This document shows positions 43,044 to 52,802 of a DNA stretch of 64,000 bases, piece by piece. The notes under the pieces were generated by a model. It worked only from the letters and a program-made list of their open reading frames with translations. It did not search any database and had not been told where the DNA came from. The translations under genes were made by a program, and so were the position numbers. Origin of the DNA: Phycisphaerales bacterium (GTDB lineage: Bacteria; Planctomycetota; Phycisphaerae; Phycisphaerales; UBA1924). The stretch covers positions 124,001 through 188,000 of the forward strand of contig JAJDDN010000003.1 of the NCBI GenBank assembly GCA_029260295.1, written 5' to 3'. Position 1 is the first letter of the stretch, and the number at the start of each line of letters is the position of its first letter.

Positions 43044-44225
43044 TCAAAGAATCCGCTGCGACCTCGGGAACGACCCCAGCACATGGATCTCCTTACAATG
43101 CACCGAAGCATCCGAAAGCGCCTTGACCATCTCCGGATCATCACGATGCCCCGTCGCATCAATATAAAAAGTATAGTTCCAGTTCTCGCGTCCCGACGGC
43201 CGCTTATCAATATGGCTCAGGTTCACCCCCGCGTTATGAAACGACTGGAGCACCTCAACCAACGCCCCATGTTTATCTTCCGTAACGAAAGTAATCGCGG
43301 TCTTGTCGTCCCCTGTCCGCCCCGCCTTCTCCTGCGAGATCACATAGAAACGCGTAATGTTGTCCGGGTTGTCCTCGATGCTGTTCTGCAAGCAAGGCAG
43401 CCCATACAACTCACCCGCAAGCTCCGATGCTATCGCCGCCGCGCCCGGCTCAGCACCAATCTCACGAGCGGTTTTGTTCTCTTCAAGCGCGGTCATCACC
43501 GCCTGGCTCGTCGAAGCATCGGGACACAGCACCGCGTTCGGATAGTTCGCATTGATCCACGCCCGGCACTGCTCAAACACCTCAGGCTTCGAATGAATCC
43601 TTCGAATATCCTTCGGATCCGCATCACTCAAGAACATATGATGGATCGCGATCTGGATCTCCGCATACACCCGCACCTTCCCCGCATTCTCACGCAGAGC
43701 ATCGAGCGTCTCGGTAATCCCCCCGCCGATCGAGTTCTCGATCGGGACTAAACCGTAATTCACATGCCCCCGCCGAACCTCAGAAAACACCGACCCAATC
43801 CGCCGCAAATCTGAATACTCCACCGACGAACCAAACTGCTTCACCGACGCCTGGTGCGAGTAGCTCCCCGGAGGCCCAAGAAACCCAATACTCAACGGCC
43901 GCTCCAAGGCAAACGACCCCGACATCATCTCCCGGTAAATCGCCTCGATCGTCCGATTCGGCAGCGGCCCATCGTTATTATCCAAGGCCCGCTGAAGCAC
44001 CGCCGCCTCGCGGTGTGGTGCATAAATCGGCGTATCAGAGCCGCGCTTGATATCCCCCACTTCAACCACAAACCCCGCCCGCTCGTTGAGCATCGCCACG
44101 AGCTTTTTGTCGATGGTGTCAATCTTGTTGCGCAGGCCATCAAGAGCCGCCGAATCAATCGCAGATTCTTCTCCGGCCTTATTTGAGGATTCGTTTGAGC
44201 TTCCGTGTGTGTTCTTTTTCGCCAT
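43044..44225 (-). CDS. pheA: bifunctional chorismate mutase / prephenate dehydratase
   Basis: A protein of 393 residues in the phenylalanine branch. The N-terminal AroQ chorismate mutase helix is LRNKIDTIDKKLVAMLNERA, with ALERPLSIGFLGPPGSYSHQ marking the junction near residue 120. The prephenate dehydratase domain has GLVPIENSIGGGITETLDAL and the ENKTAREIGAEPGAAAIASE region. The C-terminal ACT domain (SFHNAGVNLSHIDKRPSGRE) senses phenylalanine, so feedback inhibition is expected. ATG 44225 starts just before the Ser/Asn-rich leader; an earlier in-frame ATG exists. Confidence 0.96.
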   Translation of the reverse strand: MAKKNTHGSSNESSNKAGEESAIDSAALDGLRNKIDTIDKKLVAMLNERAGFVVEVGDIKRGSDTPIYAPHREAAVLQRALDNNDGPLPNRTIEAIYREMMSGSFALERPLSIGFLGPPGSYSHQASVKQFGSSVEYSDLRRIGSVFSEVRRGHVNYGLVPIENSIGGGITETLDALRENAGKVRVYAEIQIAIHHMFLSDADPKDIRRIHSKPEVFEQCRAWINANYPNAVLCPDASTSQAVMTALEENKTAREIGAEPGAAAIASELAGELYGLPCLQNSIEDNPDNITRFYVISQEKAGRTGDDKTAITFVTEDKHGALVEVLQSFHNAGVNLSHIDKRPSGRENWNYTFYIDATGHRDDPEMVKALSDASVHCKEIHVLGSFPRSQRIL

Positions 44226-44372
44226 AGATACGACCATATCGCCAAACCAGCCCACAATCGTCAATCAACATGCCCGATTCGTGTATGATTGTCCGATATT
44301 TCATCCATTCTCAGCGTTCTGATCCCCAGACCGCCCCAGAAACCATTCCCCCGTAATCCCCAAGAATACATC

Positions 44373-45335
44373 ATGGACTCACCGACCGCAATCGATACAT
44401 CGCTCACCCTCGCACAGTCCCTCCCAGAAGGCGGCTCGATCTCCCTCTTCTTCCTCCTCGCCGGCGGCCTCCTACTCTGGCTCTTTGGTGCCAAGATCGT
44501 CAAACCCGTCTTCTTCATCTTCGGCGTCGCCATCGGCGGATTCGTAGGCACCACCATCCTCCCCCTCACCGGGCTCCCCCCCTTCGAACTCGGAGGCTTC
44601 ACCATCACACCCGGATTCACAGGCCTCCTCGCCGGCGCCATCATCGGCGGCCTCGTCATGCTCGCCATGTTCCGCATGGTCATCACCTTGACAGCCGCCA
44701 TCGCCTTCGGAGCAGCAGGACTCCTGGGCGCCATGGTCTACCTGAGCTTCAACCCAACAGCCACCACCGACCTATCCCCCAACGAATCCGCCATCGTGGA
44801 CTCCGGCGATGCAATGACCAACGCCCTAGACGCCACCACCGACGCGATCGCGCGCGAAGCCGCCGAACGCTCGGTCGATATGCTCAACTCGGGGACAGAC
44901 GATCCACTGATCGACGACGAGACCAAGAACGACATCCTCGACGCCGCAGAGCGATCGCGAGCCTTTGCCACCCGCGTCTGGGACACAGTAACCAATGACC
45001 TCGACAAACGCCCCACGCGCGATAAGATGATCGCCTTCTCCTCCATGTTCGCAGGCATCGGACTCGGACTCCTCATCGGCGTCGTCATGCCCAACCGCGC
45101 CGCCGCACTCGTCACCAGCCTCACAGGATCAGCCGCATGGATCGGCGCCGGAATCGCCCTGCTCACCGCCCGCAACGGCGAGATCCCCGCCTTCCTCGAC
45201 CGCTCTGCAGTGGTCTGGGCCGCCGCATGGATCATCATCGCGATTCTGGGCCTGTTCGTGCAACTCGGCTTCCTGGGCAAAAATACACTCAAACCTACAA
45301 GATCCAGACCCGATGATGACGATGACGATGAGTAA
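44373..45335 (+). CDS. membrane protein, unknown function
   Basis: A protein of 320 residues. Residues 20-135 form three or four Gly-rich hydrophobic segments (LFFLLAGGLLLWLFGAKIVK, PGFTGLLAGAIIGGLVMLAM) of the DUF4203/TMEM198 kind. A hydrophilic helical middle (DALDATTDAIAREAAERSVD) is followed by three more hydrophobic segments. The C-terminus is RSRPDDDDDDE. No function is known. ATG 44373 is chosen because upstream codons run through the pheA promoter region. Confidence 0.7.
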   Translation: MDSPTAIDTSLTLAQSLPEGGSISLFFLLAGGLLLWLFGAKIVKPVFFIFGVAIGGFVGTTILPLTGLPPFELGGFTITPGFTGLLAGAIIGGLVMLAMFRMVITLTAAIAFGAAGLLGAMVYLSFNPTATTDLSPNESAIVDSGDAMTNALDATTDAIAREAAERSVDMLNSGTDDPLIDDETKNDILDAAERSRAFATRVWDTVTNDLDKRPTRDKMIAFSSMFAGIGLGLLIGVVMPNRAAALVTSLTGSAAWIGAGIALLTARNGEIPAFLDRSAVVWAAAWIIIAILGLFVQLGFLGKNTLKPTRSRPDDDDDDE

Positions 45336-45536
45336 CCCCGGTTTGTGGCCCCATTTTGGCGAGAATTTGGGGGGTTTAACGGGTTATGCCGGGCGATACC
45401 GGCAAGTTTCGCTCATCGATCCGACCCGATTTGACTCCGGGCACCCAACATGGGACAATTACCCCTTCGGAACGGACCGATACCTTGGGAGAGGTTTTTA
45501 GAGAGAGACACAATGCCAACACCACACGGAGGCGAC

Positions 45537-45896
45537 ATGTCCACGATTACCAAACCAATGAATGCTTCATCCATAGCCCTAGGCATCAACGACTCGGCAA
45601 CCAACACACACTCCGCCGACAACACCCGTCTCGATCTCAACAAACAACAAATCCTCTCTCAAACAACCCACCGTCGCGACGAAGCAACCAAACTCCTCTC
45701 AACGCTCCTCGACGCCAAGAAGATCTCCGAAAGCAATCTCGCCGCGATCCACCAGGACGACCTCCTCAAACGAGTCACAGGCAACTCATCGATGGACAAC
45801 GCAATCGCCTCGACCCGCAAACTCATCGACTCCTTCAACCGCGTCATCGACGATCTCCGCCGAAACCTCACCGACGAAGAACTCGCGATCCACTAA
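45537..45896 (+). CDS. small hypothetical protein
   Basis: A protein of 119 residues, or 127 if started at ATG 45513. GGAGG lies 4 bases before ATG 45537. The body is helical and polar (DLNKQQILSQTTHRRDEATK, LIDSFNRVIDDLRRNLTDEE) with no signal peptide or membrane segment. I do not recognise a family. A weak GACCCG/CGGGTC hairpin follows at 45918-45947. Confidence 0.65.
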   Translation: MSTITKPMNASSIALGINDSATNTHSADNTRLDLNKQQILSQTTHRRDEATKLLSTLLDAKKISESNLAAIHQDDLLKRVTGNSSMDNAIASTRKLIDSFNRVIDDLRRNLTDEELAIH

Positions 45897-45969
45897 AGAT
45901 CCCCAGCCGGGTGCCCCGACCCGCTGCCTTGGGCGCGTCGGGTCTTCATTCCACACCTATCCTCCCCCC

Positions 45970-46461
45970 ATGCCCCCTATCCAAACAACCCCCGCCTCCG
46001 GCCAATCCACCGCCACCGTCCGCTTCATGAAGCTCGACGACCGTGCCACCATCCCGCAGTACCAATCACTTCTCGCCGCAGGTCTTGATCTGGCCGCCTG
46101 CCTCCCGCGTCATGACGCCTCCCAAACCGTCACCGCAAACCCCGGCGAGATCGTCAAGATCCCCCTCGGATTCGCCTGCGCCATCCCCCCAGGATTCGAA
46201 GGCCAGGTCCGCCCCCGATCAGGACTCGCAACAAAGCACGGCCTCACCGTCCCCAACGCCCCAGGAACCATCGACGCCGACTACCGAGGCGAACTCTTCG
46301 TCGCACTCATTAACCTCGGCAAAGAACCCATCGACATCACCCACAATATGCGCATCGCCCAACTCGTCATCGCACCGGTCTCACACGCGACCATCATCGA
46401 AGTCGATTCACTCGACGAAACCACCCGAGGCACCGGAGGCTTCGGCTCCACCGGCGCATAA
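45970..46461 (+). CDS. dut: dUTP diphosphatase
   Basis: A protein of 163 residues with the five dUTPase motifs in order: AAGLDLAAC, RPRSGLATKHGL, NAPGTIDADYRGEL (catalytic Asp), IAQLVIAPV and RGTGGFGSTG (P-loop-like C-terminus). It hydrolyses dUTP to dUMP, protecting DNA from uracil and feeding dTMP synthesis. The N-terminal 19 residues are a Pro/Thr-rich extension. The start ATG has no Shine-Dalgarno sequence. A terminator follows the stop directly. Confidence 0.97.
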   Translation: MPPIQTTPASGQSTATVRFMKLDDRATIPQYQSLLAAGLDLAACLPRHDASQTVTANPGEIVKIPLGFACAIPPGFEGQVRPRSGLATKHGLTVPNAPGTIDADYRGELFVALINLGKEPIDITHNMRIAQLVIAPVSHATIIEVDSLDETTRGTGGFGSTGA

Positions 46462-46491
46462 AAAAGACACGGACCCCATCCCGTGTCTTTA
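46462..46491 (+). terminator. bidirectional terminator after dut
   Basis: Stem AAAGACACGG/CCGTGTCTTT with loop ACCCCAT. The A-rich left flank and T-rich right side let it work in both directions, ending dut and the leftward gene at 46515. Confidence 0.75.
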
Positions 46492-46514
46492 AGAGAGCTA
46501 TTCAATCGACCCGA

Positions 46515-47318
46515 TCAGTTCAGAGCCGTCCCGCCCCAGCACTTCGAGTATTCCTCGCAGTGGATCACCAGAGACTTGTACCCGTCGAGTGAACTAACAC
46601 CCTTGATCAGGTACTCCGACTGCCCCTTAACACTCGTAAGTGTCGCAAACTCAAGCCCGCCATCAGCAGCGTTCTTGCCACTGACCTGCTTCATGTCCAT
46701 AGGCGAAAGAATCAGCAGCAAATCAGGCATCTTCTTGGTCTTGAAATCACTCCCAAGACGAAGCACCAAGCCCGCGTCGGTCTTGGCGATCTCCCAGTGC
46801 CCCGTGATCTTGCTCGACTTCTTGGTCCAGCTCCCGCCATGAGCAACAAGCTCGCCCGAGTTGATCGGAGCCGAGCCCCAAAGCTTGGTCTTGAGCTCGC
46901 AGTGCACAAGCAATGATTTATACGACGAAGCGTTCACGCCCGCAGGAAGCTTGAACTCCTGAGCGCCCGAGAACGATTTGAGCTTGCCAACAATCAACCC
47001 GCCCTTGAGTGCGGTCTTGGCCTTGACGCTCGTGTAGTCCGTCGGCGAGAGCACAAACTTGAGATCCGGACCCTTCTTGGTTTCAAAGTCAGATTCAATG
47101 ACCAAATAAGTCCCATCGTCCCGTTCCTCAAAGCGGAACCCGCCGTCAACCGCATACTTGCCCTTCTTCCACATCGACCCAGAATCGGTCACCGTGGTGG
47201 CTTGGAACGCTGCAATCGATTCAGTCTCTGCAACTGTATCAAAGGTTGCGGTGGTCATGGCTACTGAAGTCAGCATTGTGGATGCGGCAAAAATAGCCGC
47301 GGCGATAGTTGTCACCAT
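46515..47318 (-). CDS. secreted protein with two DM13-like domains
   Basis: A protein of 267 residues. After a signal peptide (AAAIFAASTMLTSVAMTTA) come two copies of one domain of about 105 residues: GSMWKKGKYAVDGGFRFEER to LLVHCELKTKLWGSAPIN, and GSWTKKSSKITGHWEIAKTD to LVIHCEEYSKCWGGTALN. Their layout (GPDLKFVLSP, SSYKSLLVHCE) fits the DM13 domain, proposed in the literature to be a redox-active, cytochrome-like beta fold with a conserved Cys. Each copy has one HCE. No electron-transfer partner is near. The function is unknown. Confidence 0.8.
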   Translation of the reverse strand: MVTTIAAAIFAASTMLTSVAMTTATFDTVAETESIAAFQATTVTDSGSMWKKGKYAVDGGFRFEERDDGTYLVIESDFETKKGPDLKFVLSPTDYTSVKAKTALKGGLIVGKLKSFSGAQEFKLPAGVNASSYKSLLVHCELKTKLWGSAPINSGELVAHGGSWTKKSSKITGHWEIAKTDAGLVLRLGSDFKTKKMPDLLLILSPMDMKQVSGKNAADGGLEFATLTSVKGQSEYLIKGVSSLDGYKSLVIHCEEYSKCWGGTALN

Positions 47319-47400
47319 ATCGGGATCTCCTAAGGTCGTTTGGTTGTATAAATAACAAAGGCTTGGTCTGCCGCAATGGACAACACCTCAACCAACCAAA

Positions 47401-48144
47401 CTATTCCGCCTCAGAGCCCAACTCTTGCTCAATCTCTGGATCAGGCTTAGAAATCGGATTCTGGAACGGCTTCGGGTCCCGAGTACAAAGCTCATAACCC
47501 CACCAGATCAGAATAATCCCGAGGAACTCACCAAGATACAACGCCTCCACATACCCCGCCTTGGCCATCGAGCCACCAATCCCCGGAAGCAACGCCCCCA
47601 ACGCGATCAACGCGGTCCCATACGCACGCTGACGCATCGCGGGATTTTCAAAGAAGTGCAGGCTCGACTGGATCGCCCCGCCGATCAAGAAGAACGCCGC
47701 GTACAAGTTAATCACCGGCGTCAACATCCGGATCCAGGTCCACTCAATCACATTCCCGCTCGGTTTAGCAGTGTTAAGATTCTCTGCAATCAAAGGCGTC
47801 ATAAACACCGCCACCGTCGCCACAATAACAACGGTCAGCGAAAGCCCCGTCAGGATATTGGCGACTATCCGCTTGTGGAGCAGATACACCGACCCCGTCG
47901 CCAGCGGGTACCCGCCAAGAATCGCCCCCGCCCAGTACCACCACCGATTGAGCGCAAGCGTGTTGCCGTTGATCGTGATAATAGATTCAAGCAGCGTCCC
48001 AAGCCCATAAAAGAAGACCCCAATAATCCACCAGTTCAAGTGCGGCGGCCAATCCCGCTTCTTGGCGCGGATCGTCAGAGCGACCATAAAGAGAATACAA
48101 ATGAAAGTGGAACCGATCGGGAGGTAGTGCAGAAGTTCGATCAT
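47401..48144 (-). CDS. seven-segment membrane protein, unknown function
   Basis: A protein of 247 residues if started at ATG 48144 (MIELLHYLPIGS). About seven hydrophobic segments are spread evenly (STFICILFMVALTIRAKKRD, RWWYWAGAILGGYPLATGSV, FLIGGAIQSSLHFFENPAMR). The C-terminal tail is acidic and Pro-rich. Trp-rich loops (HLNWWIIG, NRWWYWAG) are notable. I do not recognise a family. It lies 82 bases upstream of the DM13 gene on the same strand. Confidence 0.7.
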   Translation of the reverse strand: MIELLHYLPIGSTFICILFMVALTIRAKKRDWPPHLNWWIIGVFFYGLGTLLESIITINGNTLALNRWWYWAGAILGGYPLATGSVYLLHKRIVANILTGLSLTVVIVATVAVFMTPLIAENLNTAKPSGNVIEWTWIRMLTPVINLYAAFFLIGGAIQSSLHFFENPAMRQRAYGTALIALGALLPGIGGSMAKAGYVEALYLGEFLGIILIWWGYELCTRDPKPFQNPISKPDPEIEQELGSEAE

Positions 48145-48226
48145 ACAAGAATCCTTCTCCACAGGACAAGAATAATCCACCTTTAGATCCGTTATTTCTC
48201 GTTAATTTTGCCTGGGCAGGAAACCA

Positions 48227-49570
48227 TCACCCGCCCTCACCGCCCTCAGATGCCGATTCGATGACGATGGTATGATTCAAATCAATCGTCCGAACCCAAA
48301 GCGGCTTGTTCTTGAACACACCCTCCCCATCTTCGTCCCACACAAAGGTCAGTAGATCCTTGATATCGGTAAGCACCACAACGACCCGCCCCCGCACCAC
48401 AACCTCTCCGGGATGCTCAGCCTTGATCAAGTAGAACGGGCGATTCGATGGATCATCAGCAACAGACCCAGACCGATACAAGTCCTCGTGCAAATATTTC
48501 CACCATCGATACTCCTTGCTCCCCGAATAAAGTGTCGAGTCTTCGCCAAGTTCAAAGCCGCGAAAGAAGTAAAAGACCGCAAACGAAGATCCCGGCGTAT
48601 TCAACTCCGTTGATTCAAGACTAATCTCAGTCTCATCGCCAACACGCATCACCGTTGGCCCCGCAATCAGGATCGGCGGCACGCCCTCCATAATCGCCTC
48701 GATCTGATCCTCTGTCAATTTACCGGCCACCTTTCGACCCCCGAGCCAATCTCGTTGTGGAGATCCCAGCCAGTTGCTTTGGCCCCATTTGATAAGCGAT
48801 TCCGTCAACTCGTTGGACTCCTCAGCCGACATCGGGTTCTGTGTATATCGCTCAAACGCTTCGTCATTGGTGATCGCCATTGCTTTCAAAGCCGGCGAAG
48901 GCAAAACATCATACAATATGTCCGAACGAACGAAACCGAAATACAACCCCATTCCACCAAAGAACACGAGCAATACCCCAAACTTCGACAGCCACGGGAA
49001 ATCAATACGCGGGCAATATGTGGTGTACTGAGCCTCGAGGACGGACACCCCGCATTCCGGGCACATGCAAGGCAACACGAGCCCAACAAGCGGATACGAG
49101 CAGGCATCACAACTAATCTGCCCGGGCTGGCGCCCTCGTCGAGAAACCGCAATCAAAGCAAAGCCACTAGATAGAATCCACACACCACCCATAAGCGGAA
49201 TCAAAGACAACCCTATATCCGTCATCATCGGCAATAACAACGAAATCCCGATCCCAGCCGAGACAGCACGGTATTTCATACCATCAACAAACGGTATGCA
49301 CCACTCATCTTTCTTCATCTTCTTGAGCGACTCTCTGTACCGAACGAATAGAGCAACCCAGATCGATAACCCAACGAGCATGGTGCCGATCAGTACAAAG
49401 ATGCTTGGATGAATAAAGACAAACCCGATCGCGATGACGACATAGATCGGGATGAACACATATCCGAGCCGAACAAACTTCCGCACAATCGCCAGCACTT
49501 GAGCATCAATCCTCGGCTCAATCTCCGGGATCGCCTCGCCAACCACAATATCAGGATGCACATACTTCAT
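48227..49570 (-). CDS. zinc-ribbon membrane protein with extracytoplasmic domain
   Basis: A protein of 447 residues. Four hydrophobic segments flank a central CDACSYPLVG...CPECG zinc ribbon near residue 155; a fifth segment (FGVLLVFFGGMGLYFGFVRS) leads into a C-terminal domain of about 225 residues that is mostly beta-type and ends EGGEGG. The family role is unknown. The layout (membrane part, ribbon, large domain) differs from the two other zinc-ribbon proteins in the window, which lack the domain. Confidence 0.75.
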   Translation of the reverse strand: MKYVHPDIVVGEAIPEIEPRIDAQVLAIVRKFVRLGYVFIPIYVVIAIGFVFIHPSIFVLIGTMLVGLSIWVALFVRYRESLKKMKKDEWCIPFVDGMKYRAVSAGIGISLLLPMMTDIGLSLIPLMGGVWILSSGFALIAVSRRGRQPGQISCDACSYPLVGLVLPCMCPECGVSVLEAQYTTYCPRIDFPWLSKFGVLLVFFGGMGLYFGFVRSDILYDVLPSPALKAMAITNDEAFERYTQNPMSAEESNELTESLIKWGQSNWLGSPQRDWLGGRKVAGKLTEDQIEAIMEGVPPILIAGPTVMRVGDETEISLESTELNTPGSSFAVFYFFRGFELGEDSTLYSGSKEYRWWKYLHEDLYRSGSVADDPSNRPFYLIKAEHPGEVVVRGRVVVVLTDIKDLLTFVWDEDGEGVFKNKPLWVRTIDLNHTIVIESASEGGEGG

Positions 49571-49591
49571 CGCCCAAAGTATACACCAAAC

Positions 49592-49623
49592 AAAAAACCG
49601 CCCGCAATCAAATCACGGGCGGC
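49592..49623 (-). terminator. rho-independent terminator upstream of the 49-kb gene pair, for rpsA
   Basis: On the minus strand the stem GCCGCCCG/CGGGCGG with loop TGATTTGATTG is followed by TTTTTTG, 30 bases after the rpsA stop codon. Confidence 0.87.
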
Positions 49624-49652
49624 AATATAATATTCAGTTTCTCAAACCACGC

Positions 49653-51113
49653 TCAAAGCTTCAGATCCCCGAGCCCCATGCCCATCCCGCCCGAGCTCCC
49701 GAGCCCGCCGCCCTTTTTCTGAACAACCGGGTTCTGCTTGGCCTTCTCACGCATCCGACGCAGTTCCGGAGTCTCCTCCTTCACGACCGCTTCATCACGC
49801 CCGCCGCGACCTCCGCCGCGTCCACGCCCACCACCGCCGCCGCCTTCTTGCTGCGGACGATCCTTGAGCTGCTTCATCGACAACGAGATCTTGCGATCCT
49901 CAGCACTAACACTCAGCACCTTGACCTGAACAACCTCGCCCTCCTGAACCACATCGCTCACCGTGTTCACACGCTTCCAGTCGAGCTCAGAAATATGCAC
50001 AAGGCCTTCAACGCCAGGAGCAACCTCGACGAATGCGCCGAAGTCCATGATTTTAGTAACCTTGCCGGTGACCTCCGCACCCTCAACAACCTCAGACGCG
50101 ACCGCGCTATACGGATCAGCCTGGAGCTGCTTCATCCCGAGCCCGATCCGGTTCTCCTCCCAGTCGAGCTTCAGAATCTGCACGCTCACTTTCGAGCCCT
50201 CGGTGACAAACCGTTCGATGTTCTTGGCGCCATGGTTGATGCGTTCGTGGGCAAGATCGTTGATATGGATCAACCCATCAACGCCGCCAAGATCGACAAA
50301 CGCGCCAAAGTCCATGATCTTGCGGACCGTACCCTCAAGCGTGTCACCAATCTTGAGCGAGTCCTTGAGGGTCGCCATCGCACCCTCACGCTCCTTCATC
50401 AAAATCTCGCGGCGTGAACAGATAATGTTCCCCGCACCACGCCGGTCAATCTTCTGAATCGTGCAAGTAATCTTCTCACCAACATACACACCCAGATCAG
50501 CAATATGATTCAAATCAACCTGCGACGCAGGCATAAACGCACGATGCGACGCCACCTCAAGCTCGAGCCCGCCCTTGTTGGTCCCGCTCACGCGAGCCTC
50601 AACAACCTGCCCGACCTGAAGCATCTCCCAATCAGCCTTCTGGACCGAGCCTGGGAGAACACAGATGTACAACGACTCACCCGCATCAAACCGCTGGACA
50701 ACAACCTCAAGCTGATCGCCCGCGTTTGGCTTGGCATCCTTGAACTGTGTAATGTCAACGACACCGAGCTCCTTAGGACCAAACTCAACAAACACATCGG
50801 TCGCACCAACAGAAACCACCGCTCCGGTCCGGTGCTCACGCCCGCCCTTGACCTCACGCGGACCACGGATCTTGCCCTGAGCCTTGGGCGCGTCGGCCCC
50901 GCCCATTTCAGAAAGTTCAGACATCGCCGCTTCAATCTCGGCCTCGGTCTGAGCGTCGAGTTTGGTTTCATTCTCAGTCGACGAAACCGGCACCGCGACC
51001 GCTTCAGGCTTGGGCTCAGTCATCGCTGGCTGAACAACAGGCGCGAGCAATGGCTCGGTTGGTGATGTCGAAGGGGCGGGGTCTTGGGGAGTCGGATTCG
51101 GTGTGTCGGTCAT
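49653..51113 (-). CDS. rpsA: 30S ribosomal protein S1 (four S1 domains)
   Basis: A protein of 486 residues with a Pro/Thr-rich N-terminus of about 90 residues and four S1 domains, the last two the most typical: [20 protein letters not shown] near residue 290 and [20 protein letters not shown] near 380, each followed by the family's WKRV or GLGMKQL pattern. S1 binds mRNA leaders on the 30S subunit. Four domains instead of six is normal for many non-enterobacterial S1 proteins. The C-terminus is Gly/Arg-rich ([20 protein letters not shown]), unlike E. coli S1. Confidence 0.93.
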   Translation of the reverse strand: MTDTPNPTPQDPAPSTSPTEPLLAPVVQPAMTEPKPEAVAVPVSSTENETKLDAQTEAEIEAAMSELSEMGGADAPKAQGKIRGPREVKGGREHRTGAVVSVGATDVFVEFGPKELGVVDITQFKDAKPNAGDQLEVVVQRFDAGESLYICVLPGSVQKADWEMLQVGQVVEARVSGTNKGGLELEVASHRAFMPASQVDLNHIADLGVYVGEKITCTIQKIDRRGAGNIICSRREILMKEREGAMATLKDSLKIGDTLEGTVRKIMDFGAFVDLGGVDGLIHINDLAHERINHGAKNIERFVTEGSKVSVQILKLDWEENRIGLGMKQLQADPYSAVASEVVEGAEVTGKVTKIMDFGAFVEVAPGVEGLVHISELDWKRVNTVSDVVQEGEVVQVKVLSVSAEDRKISLSMKQLKDRPQQEGGGGGGRGRGGGRGGRDEAVVKEETPELRRMREKAKQNPVVQKKGGGLGSSGGMGMGLGDLKL

Positions 51114-51185
51114 TAGCTTTGGGTCCTGGGTGGTCGGGGAATGGTGAACATTTGTACAAATGAAACGAGTAAAAAACAACTTCTA

Positions 51186-52265
51186 TTAAGATAACGCGGG
51201 CGAGGTCTTGGCTCCGAGCGAGGTTCCAATAGCCGCAACGATCCGCTCAGCAGTCCGCACATTGGCAAACCCAGCTTCCGCATCAATCGCAGGCTGCTCG
51301 CCGGTACGCACCGCATCGAGGAACGCCTCGATCTCTTTGACAATCGGCTCGCCGCCATCAATCGTCAAAGGCTCAATATTGACAAGCTCGGTCCAATCAA
51401 CATCAGTCAGGTCCTTACCCGAACCGAGCTGCTCGCGAACCTCACGCATCTGGATCTCGTTGGCGGTCTTGCGGATGATCGTCCCGGTCTTGCCCGCGTA
51501 ATCGATCTTGATGTACCCGCCCTCGCCGGTGATCCGGGTCACGCGTTCGGTCTTCATCGCAAGCCGCGACGCGGTGATGTTGGCAACACATTGCCCGCCG
51601 CCGTCGCTCTCGGGGATGTTCCAGACAAGCCGTGCGTTGCAGATATCCTCAAACTCAGAGATCACCGCAACACCAGACGCCTGGATCTCGTCGGGCTCGC
51701 GCCCGCCCATCAGCATCAGGACAACATCAAGATCGTGGATCATCATGTCCATGACCACGCCGATGTCCATCGAACGGAAGGTCATCGGTGAAACCCGGTG
51801 CACTTCCATAAACCGCGGAGTGATCGGCTCGCCGGTGCTCGCCGTCGCCGTCTGCATGGCGCGCATAATCGGGTTGAACCGCTCGATATGCCCCACCATC
51901 AGGCACGCGTCGTGGTTTTCAGCAAGGTGTTTGATTTTCTCGGCCTCATCGGCGCCCTGCGCCAATGGCTTCTCGATCAGACACGCCACACCAGCCTTAA
52001 GAAACGGCTCAGCGCTCTTGAGGTGAAAGGTCGTCGGGACCGCAATCGACACAGCGTCTACACCAGCATCAAGCAGCTCCTGCTCGGTCGCAAACGCCTT
52101 GCACCCGTGCTTGGCGGCGATCTCTTTGGCCCGATCAAAGTTGGCGTCCACAACGCCGACCAACTCGACGCCTTCCATATCCGCATAAACACGCGCATGG
52201 TGCTGCCCCATCCGGCCAACCCCAACGGCGCCGCATTTGAGCGGTGTACTTTGTGTGCTAGTCAT
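51186..52265 (-). CDS. Gfo/Idh/MocA-family oxidoreductase
   Basis: A protein of 359 residues. An N-terminal Rossmann fold is clear: CGAVGVGRMGQHHARVYADM, DANFDRAKEIAAKHGCKAFA, DAVSIAVPTTFHLKSAEPFL and LIEKPLAQGADEAEKIKHLA with the catalytic Lys-Pro. The C-terminal domain has the family's GVVMDMMIHDLDVVLMLMGG. Such enzymes oxidise or reduce sugars and related compounds with NAD(P); the substrate is unknown. It lies 72 bases after rpsA's start region on the same strand and probably has its own promoter. Confidence 0.9.
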   Translation of the reverse strand: MTSTQSTPLKCGAVGVGRMGQHHARVYADMEGVELVGVVDANFDRAKEIAAKHGCKAFATEQELLDAGVDAVSIAVPTTFHLKSAEPFLKAGVACLIEKPLAQGADEAEKIKHLAENHDACLMVGHIERFNPIMRAMQTATASTGEPITPRFMEVHRVSPMTFRSMDIGVVMDMMIHDLDVVLMLMGGREPDEIQASGVAVISEFEDICNARLVWNIPESDGGGQCVANITASRLAMKTERVTRITGEGGYIKIDYAGKTGTIIRKTANEIQMREVREQLGSGKDLTDVDWTELVNIEPLTIDGGEPIVKEIEAFLDAVRTGEQPAIDAEAGFANVRTAERIVAAIGTSLGAKTSPALS

Positions 52266-52318
52266 GAACTCAACTCCTCAGAATTTCTAGTCGTGTGAAT
52301 CAGTCAGAAGCGGCGCGA

Positions 52319-52648
52319 TCAAACAAGCGAATCCATCGCTTCGACGATATCTTCTTTCTTGGTCAACCCCACGAACTGCTTAGCAATCTCGCCGTTCTTG
52401 AATATCAAAACTGTTGGGATCGCGCTGATATTGAACTTCATCGCAACCTCTTTGTTGTTATCAATATCAATCTTGCCGATCTTCGCCTTCCCCTGGTAGG
52501 TATCAGCGACCTCGTCGATTGTGGCCGCCAGCATCTTACAAGGCTGACACCACTCCGCCCAGAAATCGACCAGCACAGGCTGATCAGCACTGAGAACATT
52601 CTCGCTAAAGTTACCGTCGTTGAACTCGAGTGTATTTGCACCGGCCAT
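52319..52648 (-). CDS. trxA: thioredoxin
   Basis: A protein of 109 residues: a disulfide reductase of the cytoplasm. The active site is WAEWCQPCKML, that is Cys-Gln-Pro-Cys instead of the usual Cys-Gly-Pro-Cys; this changes the redox potential in studied variants. Flanking motifs VLVDFWAEWC, IDEVADTYQGKAKIGKIDID and ISAIPTVLIFKNGEIAKQFV are those of TrxA. Length and fold are complete. Confidence 0.95.
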   Translation of the reverse strand: MAGANTLEFNDGNFSENVLSADQPVLVDFWAEWCQPCKMLAATIDEVADTYQGKAKIGKIDIDNNKEVAMKFNISAIPTVLIFKNGEIAKQFVGLTKKEDIVEAMDSLV

Positions 52649-52802
52649 GGGTGTGTGCCCTTTCGCTTCTCATCAATAGAAGCCGTTTCAATAGTCTTTA
52701 GATTCATCGGCAACACCGCCGATGCGCAAGTTTCACCTGCGGACCCAAATCGTAGCACATCCCCCCGCCAATTAGCCAATTGAATCGCCGAATCAGCATC
52801 CC

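Noticed and set aside
41789-43126. A 445-codon open frame on the plus strand opposite pdxA and the start of pheA
   Set aside because: Composition is Arg/His/Pro-rich and it crosses two well-supported genes on the other strand.
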